Assembly (NCBI RefSeq): GCF_029407905.1
Contig: NC_073633.1
Coordinates: forward strand, 27,294,501 to 27,358,500
DNA length: 64,000 bases
Direction of reading: 5' to 3'
Origin: Bubalus kerabau
Taxonomy: Eukaryota; Chordata; Mammalia; Artiodactyla; Bovidae
Shown here: positions 12,290-23,426 of the stretch, in pieces
Layout of the letters: each line of letters starts with the position of its first letter
Position numbering within the stretch: position 1 is the stretch's first letter
The notes under the pieces: generated by a model
What the model saw: only the letters and a program-made list of their open reading frames with translations
The model's database searches: none
Told to the model about the DNA's origin: nothing
Made by a program: the position numbers and the translations under genes

Positions 12290-12895
12290 TCATTCAGAGC
12301 ACAGTAGTACACAGCTGAGTCTGACTCTTTTTTTTTTTTTTTTTTTTTTCTTTTTTCTTTTTTTTTTTTTTAATTTTATTTTATTTTTAAACTTTACATA
12401 ACTGTATTAGATTTGCCAAATATCAAAATGAATCCGCCACAGGTATACATGTGTTCCCCATCCTGAACCCTCCTCCCTCCTCCCTCCCCATTCCATCCCT
12501 CTGGGTCGTCCCAGTGCACCAGCCCCAAGCATCCAGTATCGTGCATCGAACCTGGACTGGCAACTCATTTCATACATGATATTTACATGTTTCAATGCCA
12601 TTCTCCCAAATCTTCCCACCCTCTCCCTCTCCCACAGAGTCTTGGACTAAGGCTTTCTCCAAGTGGAAGGACTTGGTTTCTGTATTGTGTGTGGCTTCAA
12701 AACCTTTGCTGCTTCCCTTCTTGTTGGATCTCTAGGCTCTCAGAAGAAGCTGTGGATCTTCTCCAGGATAGTGGACATACCAGAAAAGGGCGGGGTGCTG
12801 TTTGGTTTCATAGGAGCAATTCATAGTCAAAGACTCCCCCTCTAACATGGTCACATGGTCTTTTGGCTGAGTCACCAAGTCTCCATTGCTTCCTC
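12290..12895 (-). pseudogene. TRAV9: TRAV9 pseudogene split by an L1 insertion
   Basis: A TRAV9-family V exon in two pieces. The 5' piece (12642-12895) encodes DLVTQPKDHVTMLEGES, Cys23 (MNCSYETK), Trp41 (LFWYVHYPGED) and FR3 up to KSFHLEKALVQ. The 3' piece (12290-12327) encodes SDSAVYYCALND with Cys104 and leads into the RSS. Together they make about 292 bp, a normal V exon. An L1 3' end lies between them in FR3. Independently, a TAG stop follows LLLRA in FR2/CDR2. The acceptor tract upstream has become a pure run of C on the sense strand. No leader exon was found: a BovB occupies the place where the intron should be. Confidence 0.9.
12328..12641 (-). mobile_element. 5'-truncated L1 3' end inside TRAV9
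   Basis: About 310 bp of the bovine-type L1 3' end in minus orientation: a long interrupted A-tail (seen as T-runs from 12328), then aactttacataactgtatt, gccaaatatcaaaatgaatc and ctctccctctcccacagagtc. The A-tail abuts the FR3 of TRAV9. The junctions share only a short AAGA/GAGTC motif, so the target-site duplication is short or blurred. Confidence 0.9.
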
Positions 12896-12897
12896 CT

Positions 12898-12911
12898 GGG
12901 GGGGGGGGGGC
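12898..12911. repeat. G-homopolymer at the TRAV9 splice acceptor
   Basis: A run of about 14 G (C on the sense strand, broken once just after) occupies the polypyrimidine tract of the TRAV9 V-exon acceptor. Such runs are unstable and assembly length may be unreliable. Confidence 0.8.
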
Positions 12912-12921
12912 GGGGGAAGTT

Positions 12922-15900
12922 CTGGTTCAGTTCAGTTCAGTTCAGTCGCTCAGTCGTGTTTGTCTCTTTGTGACCCCATGAATTGCAGCACGCCAGGCCT
13001 CCCTGTCCATCACCAACTCCTGGAGTTCACCCAGACTCACGTCCATCGAGTCAGTGATGCCATCCAGCCATCTCATCCTCTGTCGTCCCCTTCTCCTCCT
13101 GCCCCCAATCCCTCCAAGCATCAGAGTCTTTTCCAATGAGTCAACTCTTCGTATGAGGTGGCCAAAGTACTGGAGTTTCAGCTTCAGCATCATTCCTTCC
13201 AAAGAAATCCCAGGGCTGATGTCCTTCAGAATGGACTGGTTGGATCTCCTTGCAGTCCAAGGGACTCTCAAGAGTCTTCTCCAACACCAAAGTTCAAAAG
13301 CATCAATTCTTCGGCGCTCAGCCTTCTTCACCATCCAACTCTCACATCCATACATGACCACAGGAAAAACCATAGCCTTGACTAGATGGACCTTTGTTGG
13401 CAAAGTAATGTCTCTGCTTTTCAATATGCTATCTAGGTTGGTCATAACTCTCCTTCCAAGGAGTAAGCGTCTTTTAATTTCATGGCTGCAGTCACCATCT
13501 GCAGTGATTTTGGAGCCCCCCTAAAATAAAGTCTGACACTGTTTCCACTGTTTCTCATCTATTTCCCATGAAGTGATGGGACCAGATGTCATGATCTTCA
13601 TTTTCTGAATGTTGAGCTTTAAGCCAACTTTTTCAGTCTCCACTTTCACTGTCATCAAGAGGCTTTTGAGTTCCTCTTCACTTTCTGCTATAAGAATGGT
13701 GTCATCTGCATATCTGAGGTTATTGATATTTCTCCCGGCAAACTTGATTCCAGCTTGTGTTTCTTCCAGTCCAGCATTTCTCATGATGTACTCTGCATAT
13801 AAGTTAAATAAACAGAGTGACAATATACAGCCTTGACAAACTCCTGTTCCTATTTGGAACCAGTCTGTTGTTCCATGTCCAGTTCTAAATGTTGCTTCCT
13901 GACCAGCATACAAATTTCTCAAGAGGCAGATCACGTGGTCTGATACTCCCATCTCTTTCAGAATTTTCCACAGTTGATTGTGATCCACACAGTCAAAAGC
14001 TTATAGTCAATAAAGCAGAAATAGATGTTTTTCTGGAACTCTCTTGCTTTTTCCATGATCCAGCAGATGTTGGCAATTTGATCTCTGGTTCCTCTGCCTT
14101 TTCTAAAACCAGCTTGAACATCACGAAGTTCATGGTTCACATATTGCTGAAGCCTGGCTTGGAGAATTTTGAGCATTACTTTACTAGTATGTGAGATGAG
14201 TGCAATTGTGCAGTAGTTTGAGCATTCTTTGGCATTGCCTTTCTTTGGGACTGGAATGAAAACTGATCTTTTCCAGTCCTGTGGCCATTGCTGAGTATTC
14301 CAAATTTGCTGGCATATTGATTGCAGCACTTTCACAGCATCATCTTTCAGGATTTGAAATAGCTCCATTGGAATTCCATCACCTCCACTAGCTTTGTTCA
14401 TAGTGATGTTTTCTAAGGTCCACTTGACTTCACATTCCAGGATGTCTGGCTCTAAATGAGTGATCACACCATCATGATTATCTGGGTCGTTAAGATGTTT
14501 TTTGTACAGTTCTTCTGTGTATTCTTGCCATCTCTTCTTAATATCTTCTGTTTCTCTTAGGTCCATATCATTTCTGTCCTTTATGCAGCCCATCTTTGCA
14601 TGAAATGTTCCCTTGGTATCTCTAATTTTCTTGAAAATATCTCTAGTCTTTCCTATTCTGTTGTTTTCCTCTATTTCTTTTCGTTGATCGCTGAAGAAGG
14701 CTTTCTTATCTCTTCTTGCTATTCTTTGGAACTCTGCATTCAGATGCATATCTCTTTCCTTTTCTCCTTTGTTTTTTGCTTCCCTTATTTTCACAGCTAT
14801 TGGTAAGGCCTCCCCAGAGAGTCATTTTGCTTTTTTGCATTTCTTTTCCATGGGGATGGTCTTGATCCCTGTCTCCTGTACAATGTCACGAACCTCATTT
14901 CATAGTTCATCAGGCACTCTATCTATCAGACCTAGGCCCTTAAATCTATTTCTCACTTCCACTGTATAAATCATAAGGGATTTGATTTAGGTCAAACCTG
15001 AATGGTCTAGTGGTTTTCCCTACTTTCTTCAATTTAAGTCTGAATTTGGTAATAAGGACTTCATGATCTGAGCCACAGTCAGCTCCTGGTCTTGTTTTTG
15101 TTGACTGTATAGAGCTTCTCCATCTTTGGCTACAAAGAATATAATCAATCTGATTTTGATGTTGACCATCTGGTGATGTCCATGTATAGAGTCTTCTCTT
15201 GTGTTGTTGGAAGAGGGTGTGTCTATGACCAGTGTATTTTCTTGGCAAAACTCTATTAGTCTTTGCCCTGCTTCATTCCGTATTCCAAGGCAAAGTTTGC
15301 CTGTTACTCCAGGTGTTTCTTGACTTCCTACTTTTGCATTCCAGTCCCCTATAATGAAAAGGACATCTTTTTTGGGTGTTAGTTCTAAAAGGTTTTGTAG
15401 GTCTTCATAGAACCATTCAACTTCAGCTTCTTCAGTGTTACTGGTTGGAGCATAGACTTGGATTACTCTGATATTGAATGGTTTGCCTTGGAAACGAACA
15501 GAGATGATTCTGTCATTTTTGAGATTGCATCCAAGTACTGCATTTCGGACTCTTCTGTTCACCATGATGGCTACTGCATTCCTTCTGAGGTATTCCTGCC
15601 CACAGTAGTAGATATAATGGTCATCTGAGTTGAATTCACCCATTCCAGTCCATTTGAGTTCGCTGATTCCTAGAATGTCTACATTCATTCTTGCCATCTC
15701 TTTTTAGGCGCAGGAGGACCTAGAGGAGCTATTCCACATTGAAGGTCAAGAAGGGCGGTGGTGAGGAGATACCCCTTGTCCAAGGTAAGGAGCAGTGGCT
15801 GTGCTTTGCTGGAGCAGCCGTGAAGAGATACCCCACGCCCAAGGTAAGAGAAACCCAAGTAAGATGGTAGGTGTTGCAAGAGGGCATCAGAGGGCAGACA

Positions 15901-16399
15901 CACTGAAACCATACTCACAGAAAACTAGTCAATCTAATCACACAGGACCACAGCCTTGTCTAACTCAATGAAACTAAGCCATGCCCAGGGGGCAACCAAG
16001 ACGGGTGGGTCATGTTGGAGAGATATGACAGAATGTGGTTCACTGGAGAAGGGAATGGCAAACCACTTCAGTATTCTTGCCTTGAGAACCCCATGAACAG
16101 TATGAGAAGGCAAAAATGATAGGATACTGAAAGAGGAACTCCCCAGGTCAGTAGGTGCCCAATATGCTACTGGAGATCAGTGGAGAAATAACTCCAGAAA
16201 GAAAGAAGGGATGGAGCCAAAGCAAAAACAATACCCAGCTGTGGATGTGACTGGTGATAGAAGCAAGGTCCGATGCTGTAAAGAGCAATATGGCATAGGA
16301 ACCTGGAATGTCAGGTCCATGAATCAAGGCAAACTGGAAGTAGTCAAACAAGAGATGGCAAGAGTGAATGTAGACATTCTAGGAATCAGTGAACTAAAT
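12922..16399 (-). mobile_element. BovB LINE with inverted 5' segment (near full length)
   Basis: The body, 12922-15702 on the minus strand, runs from the (GTTCA)n 3' tail through the C-terminal domain, the reverse transcriptase (RYADDTIL near 13690-13720) and the endonuclease (MARMNVDILGISELKW at 15650-15697). The element then flips: 15706-16399 is on the plus strand and carries the BovB 5' untranslated region (aggcgcaggaggacctagag) and the start of the protein (GTWNVRSMNQGK, then MARVNVDILGISEL). The element's 5' end is next to the body and its internal end is at the outside, with ~45 bp present in both parts. This is the signature of twin priming. Frameshifts and stops make it dead. It lies where the TRAV9 leader intron would be. 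Confidence 0.9.
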
Positions 16400-16660
16400 G
16401 CCTACCATAGTATGCTACAAAATAAAAAATTTTGAGTGACTGTATATTTGAATATACTCCAAATGAAAGAATTTTGGCCACTTCCCTCTTAGGGAGAAGA
16501 AAGCAGCTCCTCAGGGGTCTGGTAGGGTTTCAGTCTGGGATGACTCTGTCCTCGTCTGTCTTCTGACCTCTGCTGCCTGAGTCACTGAGACCTGCTAGAG
16601 GTGACCATGGGTGGTTCTGTAGAACTAAGGGCAATAGGTCAGTCATCACTCCATTGTCGT
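16400..16660. other. Intergenic, searched for the TRAV9 leader
   Basis: Unique sequence 5' of the BovB. I looked on the minus strand for an ATG plus hydrophobic leader with a GTGAGT-like donor and found none that is convincing. Confidence 0.4.
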
Positions 16661-16872
16661 TCTTGTTGTTTAGTTGCTAAGTCATGTCGACTCTTTTGCA
16701 ACCCTATGGACCACAGCCCACCAGGCCCCTCTGCCCACAGGATTCTCCAGGCAAGAACACTGGAGTGTGTTGCCATGCCTTCCCTCAGGGGATCTTCCCA
16801 ACCAAGGGATCAAACCCATGTCTCCTTCATTGACAGGTGAATTCTTTACAACTGAAACATTTGGGAAGGCCC
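16661..16872 (-). repeat. Bov-tA SINE
   Basis: Minus-strand SINE starting with ttgttgtttagttgctaag. It is flanked by an 11-bp target-site duplication CATCACTCCAT, present before it at about 16647 and again at 16872-16882. Confidence 0.87.
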
Positions 16873-16922
16873 ATCACTCCATAGGGGACCTCAAATTAGC
16901 TTTTCCTCAGAATTTACTCATT

Positions 16923-18625
16923 CAGATCAGATCAGTTACTCAGTCGTGTCTGACTCTTTGAGACCCCATGAATCGAAGCACGCCAGGCCTCCCTGTCCAT
17001 CACCAACTCCCGGAGTTCACCCAGACTCAGGTCCATCGAGTCAGTGATCCCATCCGGCCATCTCATCCTCTGTTGTCCCCTTCTTCTCCTGCCCCCAATC
17101 CCTCCCAGCATCAGAGTCTTTTCCAATGAGTCAACTCTTCGCATGAGGTGGCCAAAGTAATGGAGTTTCAGCTTTAGCATCATTCCTTCCAAAGAAATCC
17201 CAGGGCTGATGTCCTTCAGAATGGCCTGGTTGGATCTTCTTGCAGTCCAAGGGACTCTCAAGAGTCTTCTCCAACACCACACTTCAAAGGCATCAATTCT
17301 TCGGCCCTCAGCCTTCTTCACAGTCCAACTCTCACATCCATACATGACCACAGGAAAAACCATAGCCTTGACTAGACGAACCTTTGTTGGCAAAGTAATG
17401 TCTCTGCTTTTGAATATGCTATCTAGGTTGGTCATAACTTTCCTTCCAAGGAGTAAGCGTCTTTTAATTTCATGGCTGCAGTCACCATCTGCAGTGATTT
17501 TGGAGCCCAGAAAAGTAAAGTCTGACACTGTTTCCACTGTTTCCCCATCTATTTCCCATGAAGTGGTGGGACCGGATGCCAAGATCTTCGTTTTCTGAAT
17601 GTTGAGCTTTAAGCCCACTTTTTCACTCTCCACTTTCACTTTCATCAAGAGGCTTTTGAGTTCCTCTTCGCTTTCTGCCATAAGGGTAGTGTCATCTGCA
17701 TATCTGAGGTTATTGATATTTCTCCTGGCAATCTTGATTCCAGCTTCTGTTTCTTCCAGTCCAGCGTTTCTCATGATGTACTCTGCATAGAAGTTAAATA
17801 AACAGGGTGACAATACACAGCTTTGACGAACTCCTGTTCCTATTTGGAACCAGTCTGTTGTTCCATGTCCAGTTCTAACTGTTGCTTCCTGACCTGCATA
17901 CAAATTTCTCAAGAGGCAGATCAGGTGGTCTGGTATTCCCATCTCTTTCAGAATTTTCCACAGTTTATTGTGATCCACACAGTCAAAGGCTTTGGCATAG
18001 TCAATAAAGCAGAAATAGATGTTTTTCTGGAACTCTCTTGCTTTTTCCATGATCCAGCGGATGTTGGCAATTTGATCTCTAGTTCCTCTGCCTTTTCTAA
18101 AACCAGCTTGAACATCAGGAATTTCACGGTTCACATATTGCTGAAGCCTTGCTTGGAGAATTTTTAGCATTACTTTACTAGCGTGTGAGATGAGTGCAAT
18201 AGTGTGGTAGTTTGAGCATTCTTTGGCACTGCCTTTCTTTGGGATTGGAATGAAAACTGACCTTTTCCAGTCCTGTGGCCACTGCTGAGTTTTCCAAATT
18301 TGCTGGCATATTGAGTGCAGCACTTTCACAGCATCATCTTTCAGGATTTGGAATAGCTCCACTGGAATTCCATCACCTCCACTGGCTTTGTTCGTAGTGA
18401 TGCTTTCTAAGGCCCACTTGACTTCACATTCCAGGATGTCTGGCTCTAGGTGAGTGATCACACCATCGTGATTATCTGGGTCTTGAAGATCTTTTTTGTA
18501 CAGTTCTTCTGTGTATTCTTGCCATCTCTTCTTAATATCTTCTGCTTCTGTTAGGTCCATTCCATTTCTGTCCTTTATCGAGCTCATCTTTGCACGAAAT
18601 GTTCATTTGGTATCTCTGATTTTCA
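16923..18625 (-). mobile_element. BovB LINE, 5'-truncated, with a 551-codon open frame
   Basis: Minus-strand BovB with a (GATCA)n-type 3' tail. An uninterrupted frame (16932-18587) covers the whole reverse transcriptase and C-terminal domain: FIPIPKKG, AGFRKGRGTRDQIANIRW, FIDYAKAFDCVDHNKLW with the first palm Asp, NNLRYADDTTLM with the catalytic YADD, and the Cys/Trp-rich WCWRRLLRVPWTARRSN. The endonuclease is missing because of 5' truncation near 18625, so it cannot move on its own. The intact frame marks it as one of the youngest copies here. Confidence 0.92.
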
Positions 18626-19371
18626 GCAATTGTCAAAATGTGTTTGCTTGTTGACTCTCATGAAAATATTTTGCACTTTATCAGTGCAAAAAATTGACTT
18701 ATGAGTGTCTAAGAATACAGTCAGAGTGCTAGGAATAAAACTGTGGCATCTGAAGTCAGATTGCTTCTCTTCCAGTACTGTTCTGCCACTGGGTACTTCT
18801 ACCTTTTAAAGTCTTTCAGCTTTTTACTTTTTATTTTTTATGCTTTTCCCCCTTGTTGTAAAAAAAAAAAATGAGGAGAACCCAATACCTGTGTCATAAA
18901 GTTATATGGAGATTAAATAATCACATGTAAGTGCTACCTAAACATTAGCTACTTTACTATATTTGATTTTAAGGACTTCCATACACTTAAAGTCATGAAT
19001 ATAAGCACTGCCAAGCAAGACAATGCTCCCTTTTCCTTTCTTAAAAGTTGAGTCAGGAGTTAATATTAACAGATAAATGCTTGTGTTACCAGTGGCACAT
19101 GAGCATTTGTAGTTTTCTTCCTGTACTAGCCTATTTAGTATCTGCTTTTTGAGGCTCTAACTTTGACCTTGAGTTGGACCTTTCCACTGTTGACTGAAAC
19201 ATGAGTTTGAATCTTGCCATTTTTTAAAAACAAATCTCTGTGTTAGCATTAAATGTTTATAATTAGAGAGAAAATTTAAATACTGACAAAATGAATCAGG
19301 GAACCTAATGCTGTGCAAACGCTGCTGTGCAAGTTTGTCCCATGGCAGGGGCTGTGGCTGAGCCCAGCTGC
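18626..19371. repeat. Intergenic with probable MIR remnant (18728-18960)
   Basis: The central part resembles a plus-strand MIR (ctgtggcatctgaagtcaga, tgttctgccactgggtac, ggagattaaataatcac). An A-run lies at 18861-18872. No gene is seen. Confidence 0.4.
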
Positions 19372-19410
19372 AGTTTGGGTACAGGCTGCAGGCCACCTGG
19401 GAGCACTGTG
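19372..19410 (-). other. 23-bp-spacer RSS of TRAV22 (19.4 kb)
   Basis: Minus strand: perfect heptamer CACAGTG (19404-19410), 23 bp, nonamer ACCCAAACT (19372-19380). Confidence 0.9.
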
Positions 19411-19940
19411 CCTCCACCGCACAGTGGTAGGTGGCTGAGTCTTCCAGCTGGGAGGCTGTGATGTGTAGGGTACTATACCGCTCCTTAGAATTCACTGTGG
19501 AACTCAGTCTTTCATTCTGCTTCATCCCTGAAGCTATGAAAAACAGACTGATGAGGCTGCCTCTGGGATTCTGCTGGAACCACTGCACACTGGTCACTGC
19601 AGCAGAAAAATTGCACCACAGAGTAGAGTTGGCTCCCTCCTGGAGGTTCAAGACTGAAGGACTCTGCTCCACCTTCACTCCCTTCACCCCTGCTTGGAAA
19701 GAGAGAGAAGCAAGCACAAATGATGTCACTGGGGAGTCATGGGTGCAATTTCCAGACCTGTAAACTATATCAAGAAACACCTGAGGATGTAGGACCATCT
19801 AGGAGCCCCAGGTCAGCTCTTCTTCCCTCCCTCTCACTGTCAACTGTGGACCCTCCCCAGTCCCCTCTCTGGGATGACCCCGACTCACAGCAAATCTGGA
19901 TGCACAGAAGCCCCAGCAGGGTTCCCCATTTTCTCTTCAT
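19411..19940 (-). CDS. TRAV22: TRAV22-family V segment, apparently functional
   Basis: T-cell receptor alpha variable segment. L-part1 is 19889-19940 (MKRKWGTLLGLLCIQIC, donor GTGAGT), the intron is 199 bp, and the V exon is 19411-19689 after an AAGCAG acceptor. The mature part begins VKGVKVEQSPSVLNLQEG; Cys23 (LWCNFS), Trp41 (VQWFQQNP) and Cys104 (YHCAVE) are present. The leader, the VEQSP start and the LQEGANSTL block are the TRAV22 pattern. The residue before Cys104 is His instead of the usual Phe or Tyr. The frame is open and the RSS good, so I infer function. A close relative lies at 51.6 kb. Confidence 0.92.
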
Positions 19941-20047
19941 GACTCCTTGCCCAGTTACTGGAGTGCCTTTTCCCCTACTCAAAGGGTGCAGTCTTGGGTC
20001 CAGAGAAATTTTGTTCTTACTGTCAATATGTTCCATTAGAATCGCTG

Positions 20048-20060
20048 AGAACCAATCACA
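20048..20060 (-). promoter_or_regulatory. Possible CCAAT box upstream of TRAV22
   Basis: The plus strand reads gaaccaatcac, about 112 bp upstream of the TRAV22 start codon. The other TRAV22 copy has ccaatcag about 106 bp upstream of its start. The shared element and spacing suggest a conserved promoter element; this is inference from two copies. Confidence 0.35.
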
Positions 20061-20099
20061 TCTGAGGTGTGTCACTCACTTAACAGGAAACTCCACCAA

Positions 20100-20571
20100 T
20101 GATGGCCCAACCCGGGCTCAGTGTGTAATGTCTCAGGTGTGTGGATGTGTAGGGGGCGGGGAAACCCAGGCTGGTGAGCGTGAGGGAGGCAATGAGGGGG
20201 GAAATACCCAGAATTCCCAGTCTTTTTTTTTTTTTTTTTTTCAGAACTGTTTTAGGTAGGAAAGAGTGAAAGTTTGGATGGAAGGTAAGAAAAGTGAAAA
20301 CAAAAAAACTCAGAGGGAAATAGTTTTCCTTGGTTTTAACACAACCTGGAAGATGATAATTTCAGTGAGTCTGCCTTCTGAACAAGAATTAAGACAGGAA
20401 GTTTGACAAAGAATTGGATAATTTATTTACATGGAATATCTAACAAAGAAATTCTGTTTCATGGTACATTACATTTTGTTAATCCCTTTTGTTATAAAAC
20501 TAAACACAAATAAAATAAATTAAAATAGTTTTGTAAATCTAAAAATGTAGATTTATTTTTATATATGAACA
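20100..20571. other. TRAV22 upstream flank, no gene seen
   Basis: Includes a T-run at 20223-20242 and AT-rich sequence up to the next BovB. Nothing else recognised. Confidence 0.45.
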
Positions 20572-21028
20572 CAGTTCAGTTCAGTCACTCATTCGTGTCC
20601 GACTCTTTGCAACCCTATGAATCGCAGCATGCCAGGCCTCCCTGTCCATCACCAACTCCCGGAGTTCACTCAGACTCACGTCCATCGAGTCAGTGATCCC
20701 ATCCGTCCATCTCATCCTCTGTTGTCCCCTTCTCCTCCTGCCCCCAATCCCTCCCAGCATCAGAGTCTTTTCCAATGAGTCAGCTCTTAGCTTGAGGTGG
20801 CCAAAGTACTGGAGTTTCAGCTTCAGCATCAGTCCTTCCAATGAACACCCAGAACTGATCTCCTTTAGGATGGACTTCTTGGATCTCCTTGCAGTCCAAG
20901 GGACTCTCAAGAGTCTTCTCCAACACCAAAGTTCAAAAGCATCAATTCTTCGGCGCTCAGCTTTCTTCACAGTCCAACTCTTACATCCATACATGACTAC
21001 TGGAAAATCCATTGCCTTGACTAGACAC
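20572..21028 (-). mobile_element. BovB LINE 3' end
   Basis: Minus-strand BovB, 5'-truncated at about 21028, with a (GTTCA)n tail. It encodes only the C-terminal Cys/Trp-rich part (WCWRRLLRVPWTARRSK, EISSGCSLEGLMLKLKL). Confidence 0.9.
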
Positions 21029-21685
21029 AGTAGAGGTCTACAATTAGACTTTGGTAAAAAAAAATTAAATGACCATGTATAGATATCCACCTTAGTCTCA
21101 TTCCCGCCTCCTCTCTTCTCCCTTCCAACCCTTTCCCCTGACATTCTGCACATCACATGGCTGGTTCTGTTCTGTGAACATGAAGGGAGGGCCACGTTTT
21201 TTACTTCAGACAAAGTGTTTTCTCTTTTTCCCTCCAGTCTTTCCTTATACCTTCCTCCTTTCTCCTCTCTTTACTTTTATTCCTATTTCCCTCTTCTCTT
21301 CGTCTTTTTCCTCAGAGGAGAGACAGGATACAACACTATAGCAGGGTATTAAAGTAATTTCTAAGTCAGTAGAATAAAAGATCATTTTAAGAGTTTTTCA
21401 TTCTAAAAATCAGAGGAAAAGGAAATAGATAATGTTTTTTTTTTTTTTCCTACTGGATCCTCCAGCCCTATTTGGTTCTAACAGATTCCTACTCTTAACC
21501 CTGCTCCAGCAATCATCTCTGTCAAATTATCTTAGCCCAGGCCCTCCTCAACCTGATCCAGTCACCAGTCTAGGAAGATTTGAGCTCCATCTTTCTGAGA
21601 TTATGCTAAAATAGAAGAGCCAAGTAAATGACAGGAACGTTTGGTAAATATTCTCTCTGAATATTTTTTTCTTTTAAATGTCATT
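21029..21685. other. Intergenic, no gene seen
   Basis: Pyrimidine-rich stretches and a T-run at 21435-21448. No V motif was found. Confidence 0.45.
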
Positions 21686-22135
21686 ATTTTTCTTTTTTTT
21701 TTTGTAGTAAAAGTCACATAATATAAAACATACTATTTTAACCATATTTAACTGTACAGTTCAGTGGCACTAAGTACATTCACATTGTTGTGCAACTCTC
21801 ACCATCATCCATCTCCCAAATTTTTCACCTTCCTAAACTGAAACTGTGTCCCCATTAAACACTAATTCCCCATTCCCCCCCCCACCCCGCCCTGCCATTA
21901 CCCCACTACCCCCTAGCCCCTGGCAGCTACCAATGGACTTTTTTTTTTTTTTAATTCCAATGTACTTTCTGACTCTATGACTTTGATTATTCTAAGTACC
22001 TCTTATAAGTGGAATCAAACAGTATTTATCTTACACTTAGTCACTTTTACTTTATCACATTTTCCTCAGTCCCTCTTCTAACTCTTATTAACCATCTCCC
22101 CATTCAGTTTTTGTTTTTGTTTTTTCCAAATATTC
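21686..22135 (-). repeat. Old L1 3' UTR fragment
   Basis: Sequence with the familiar old-L1 3' end wording: aagtcacataatataaaaca, ctgtacagttcagtggcact, ttcacattgttgtgcaactc, then cccattccccccccc and ataagtggaatcaaacagt. A C-run and a T-run lie inside. The flank 22136-22523 shows no gene. Confidence 0.6.
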
Positions 22136-22523
22136 ACCCACAGATGGGACTATCTAAGATCTTAAGAAAAGTTCCTCAGTTAAAGTGAAGCCAGTGGATT
22201 AAATCCATTAGCATAAACTGTCGCAGCTCTCTCCTATGTCTGATCTCAGGTCATGGGGCAATCCCCATGCAAAAACAGATGCTGCCACTGTCCCATTTGA
22301 AGCGATTCTCTGAGCAAGTTCCAGCCTCCAGTCTGTTGGAGACATTGTATATTCCTCATAGGCTGTCTTTCCTCTTATGAATCCTGACTCTGAAAATTAA
22401 GACTATGTCTGCATGAGAGCTAAGTTGAGTTCCCTCTGCCCTACGTGTCTATAGAATATGCGGTCTTTCTGAAAATGCCCTAGGTCGATCTCTTGAGTCA
22501 CTGGCAGCCTCATGTTCACCAGA

Positions 22524-22562
22524 AGTTTGTGTTCAACTCCCCTTTATGTCCCACAAACTGTG
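22524..22562 (-). other. 23-bp-spacer RSS of the TRAV8 with FR2 insertion
   Basis: Minus strand: heptamer CACAGTT (22556-22562, last base off consensus), 23 bp, nonamer ACACAAACT (22524-22532). It is usable but weaker than that of the 3.1-kb TRAV8. Confidence 0.85.
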
Positions 22563-23065
22563 TCACCCACAGCACAGAAGTACTTGGCCAAGTCCCTCCA
22601 ATGGGCTAATGGTTTCTCCAGGTGGAAAGTGGCTCCACTCTTAAATTCAGCCTTAAAACCTTTGATGCCTGAAACAAGGCCTTCTCCAGATATGTACTTC
22701 AGGAGAAGCTGGAGTCCTTGGTTGGGGTACTGAACCCTTAGGGCAAGAGAATCAGGTAGGTTGACCCAGGCGTACCAGAAGAGATACGGTGAAACAGGAG
22801 ATGAGTAGTTGCACCTCAGCTTCAGACGGGCTCCTTCAGAGACAGTGATGTGGCTATCAGGCTGGGTCACTGACTGGGCTCCGGCTCCTCCTGAAACAGC
22901 AATGCTGTGTTAGTGAGTCCACGACAGACTTACCTACTAAGAAACGGTGTCTCTATTCAGAGTCCAATTGCGATACCACACGTCAAGAGAACAGGAAGAT
23001 GAAATAGAATTTTACTCACTCAGGGCTAATAGTGTCATAAGCACTGTTATGGGAACAAGACTCAT
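22563..23065 (-). CDS. TRAV8: TRAV8-family V segment with 12-codon insertion in FR2
   Basis: L-part1 is 23020-23065 (MSLVPITVLMTLLAL, donor GTGAGT), the intron 129 bp, and the V exon 22563-22890 after a TTTCAG acceptor. The mature start is AQSVTQPDSHITVSEG; Cys23 (LRCNYSS), Trp41 (LFWYA) and Cys104 (KYFCAVG) are present and the frame is open throughout. The exon is 328 bp, 36 longer than expected for the family: between LFWY and VQYPNQG sits AWVNLPDSLALR, in frame. FR2 packs against the partner chain, so an insertion there would probably stop normal folding or pairing. I treat it as an open-frame gene of doubtful function. The source of the insert is discussed in the findings. Confidence 0.88.
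22736..22771 (-). other. 36-nt insertion within TRAV8 FR2
   Basis: Relative to the other two TRAV8 members here, this segment is extra. A 39-bp tract covering it (22733-22771) recurs at 24025-24063 in the same orientation with two mismatches. The length is a multiple of three and it brings no stop codon. Confidence 0.9.
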
Positions 23066-23426
23066 GACTGAGCAGTGAAGAAGCTGTGGGATACTTTTTT
23101 GAAGATCTTTCCTGAGCACGAAGGAATATGGCTGAAGAAACAGCACTCTTAAGGAAGAGTGGATATGGTTGATGTTCTAGAATCTTGTTTTAAGCACGTC
23201 CCAGAGATGTTTGGAAGAGTCTCTTCCTTTACAAATCTGGATGTTTTCTGACTTCTGAATGCTTCTCATTTATCACTGTCTGCAGCTGGACACCTCAGCC
23301 AGCTCTGGGAAGGAGGAGCTAAAAGAACGTTGTTGTTCTTAACTGTAATTCTAGTTTGTGCAACATCGCCCTCTGGAGGCCAAACAGAAGTAGTTCTTCT
23401 CTTACACCTTGCTATGCTGCTGCTCA

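Noticed and set aside
12156..12401. Plus-strand open frame ending in a Phe run
   Set aside because: It is the reverse strand of the TRAV9 3' end and the poly(T) side of an L1.
16440..16660. Candidate leader exon for the TRAV9 pseudogene
   Set aside because: An ATG is present on the minus strand, but no hydrophobic leader followed by a GT donor in the right phase.
12942..18587. Long open frames as possible cellular genes
   Set aside because: They encode BovB reverse transcriptase and C-terminal domains (YADD, WCWRRLLRVPWTARRS) and belong to LINE copies.
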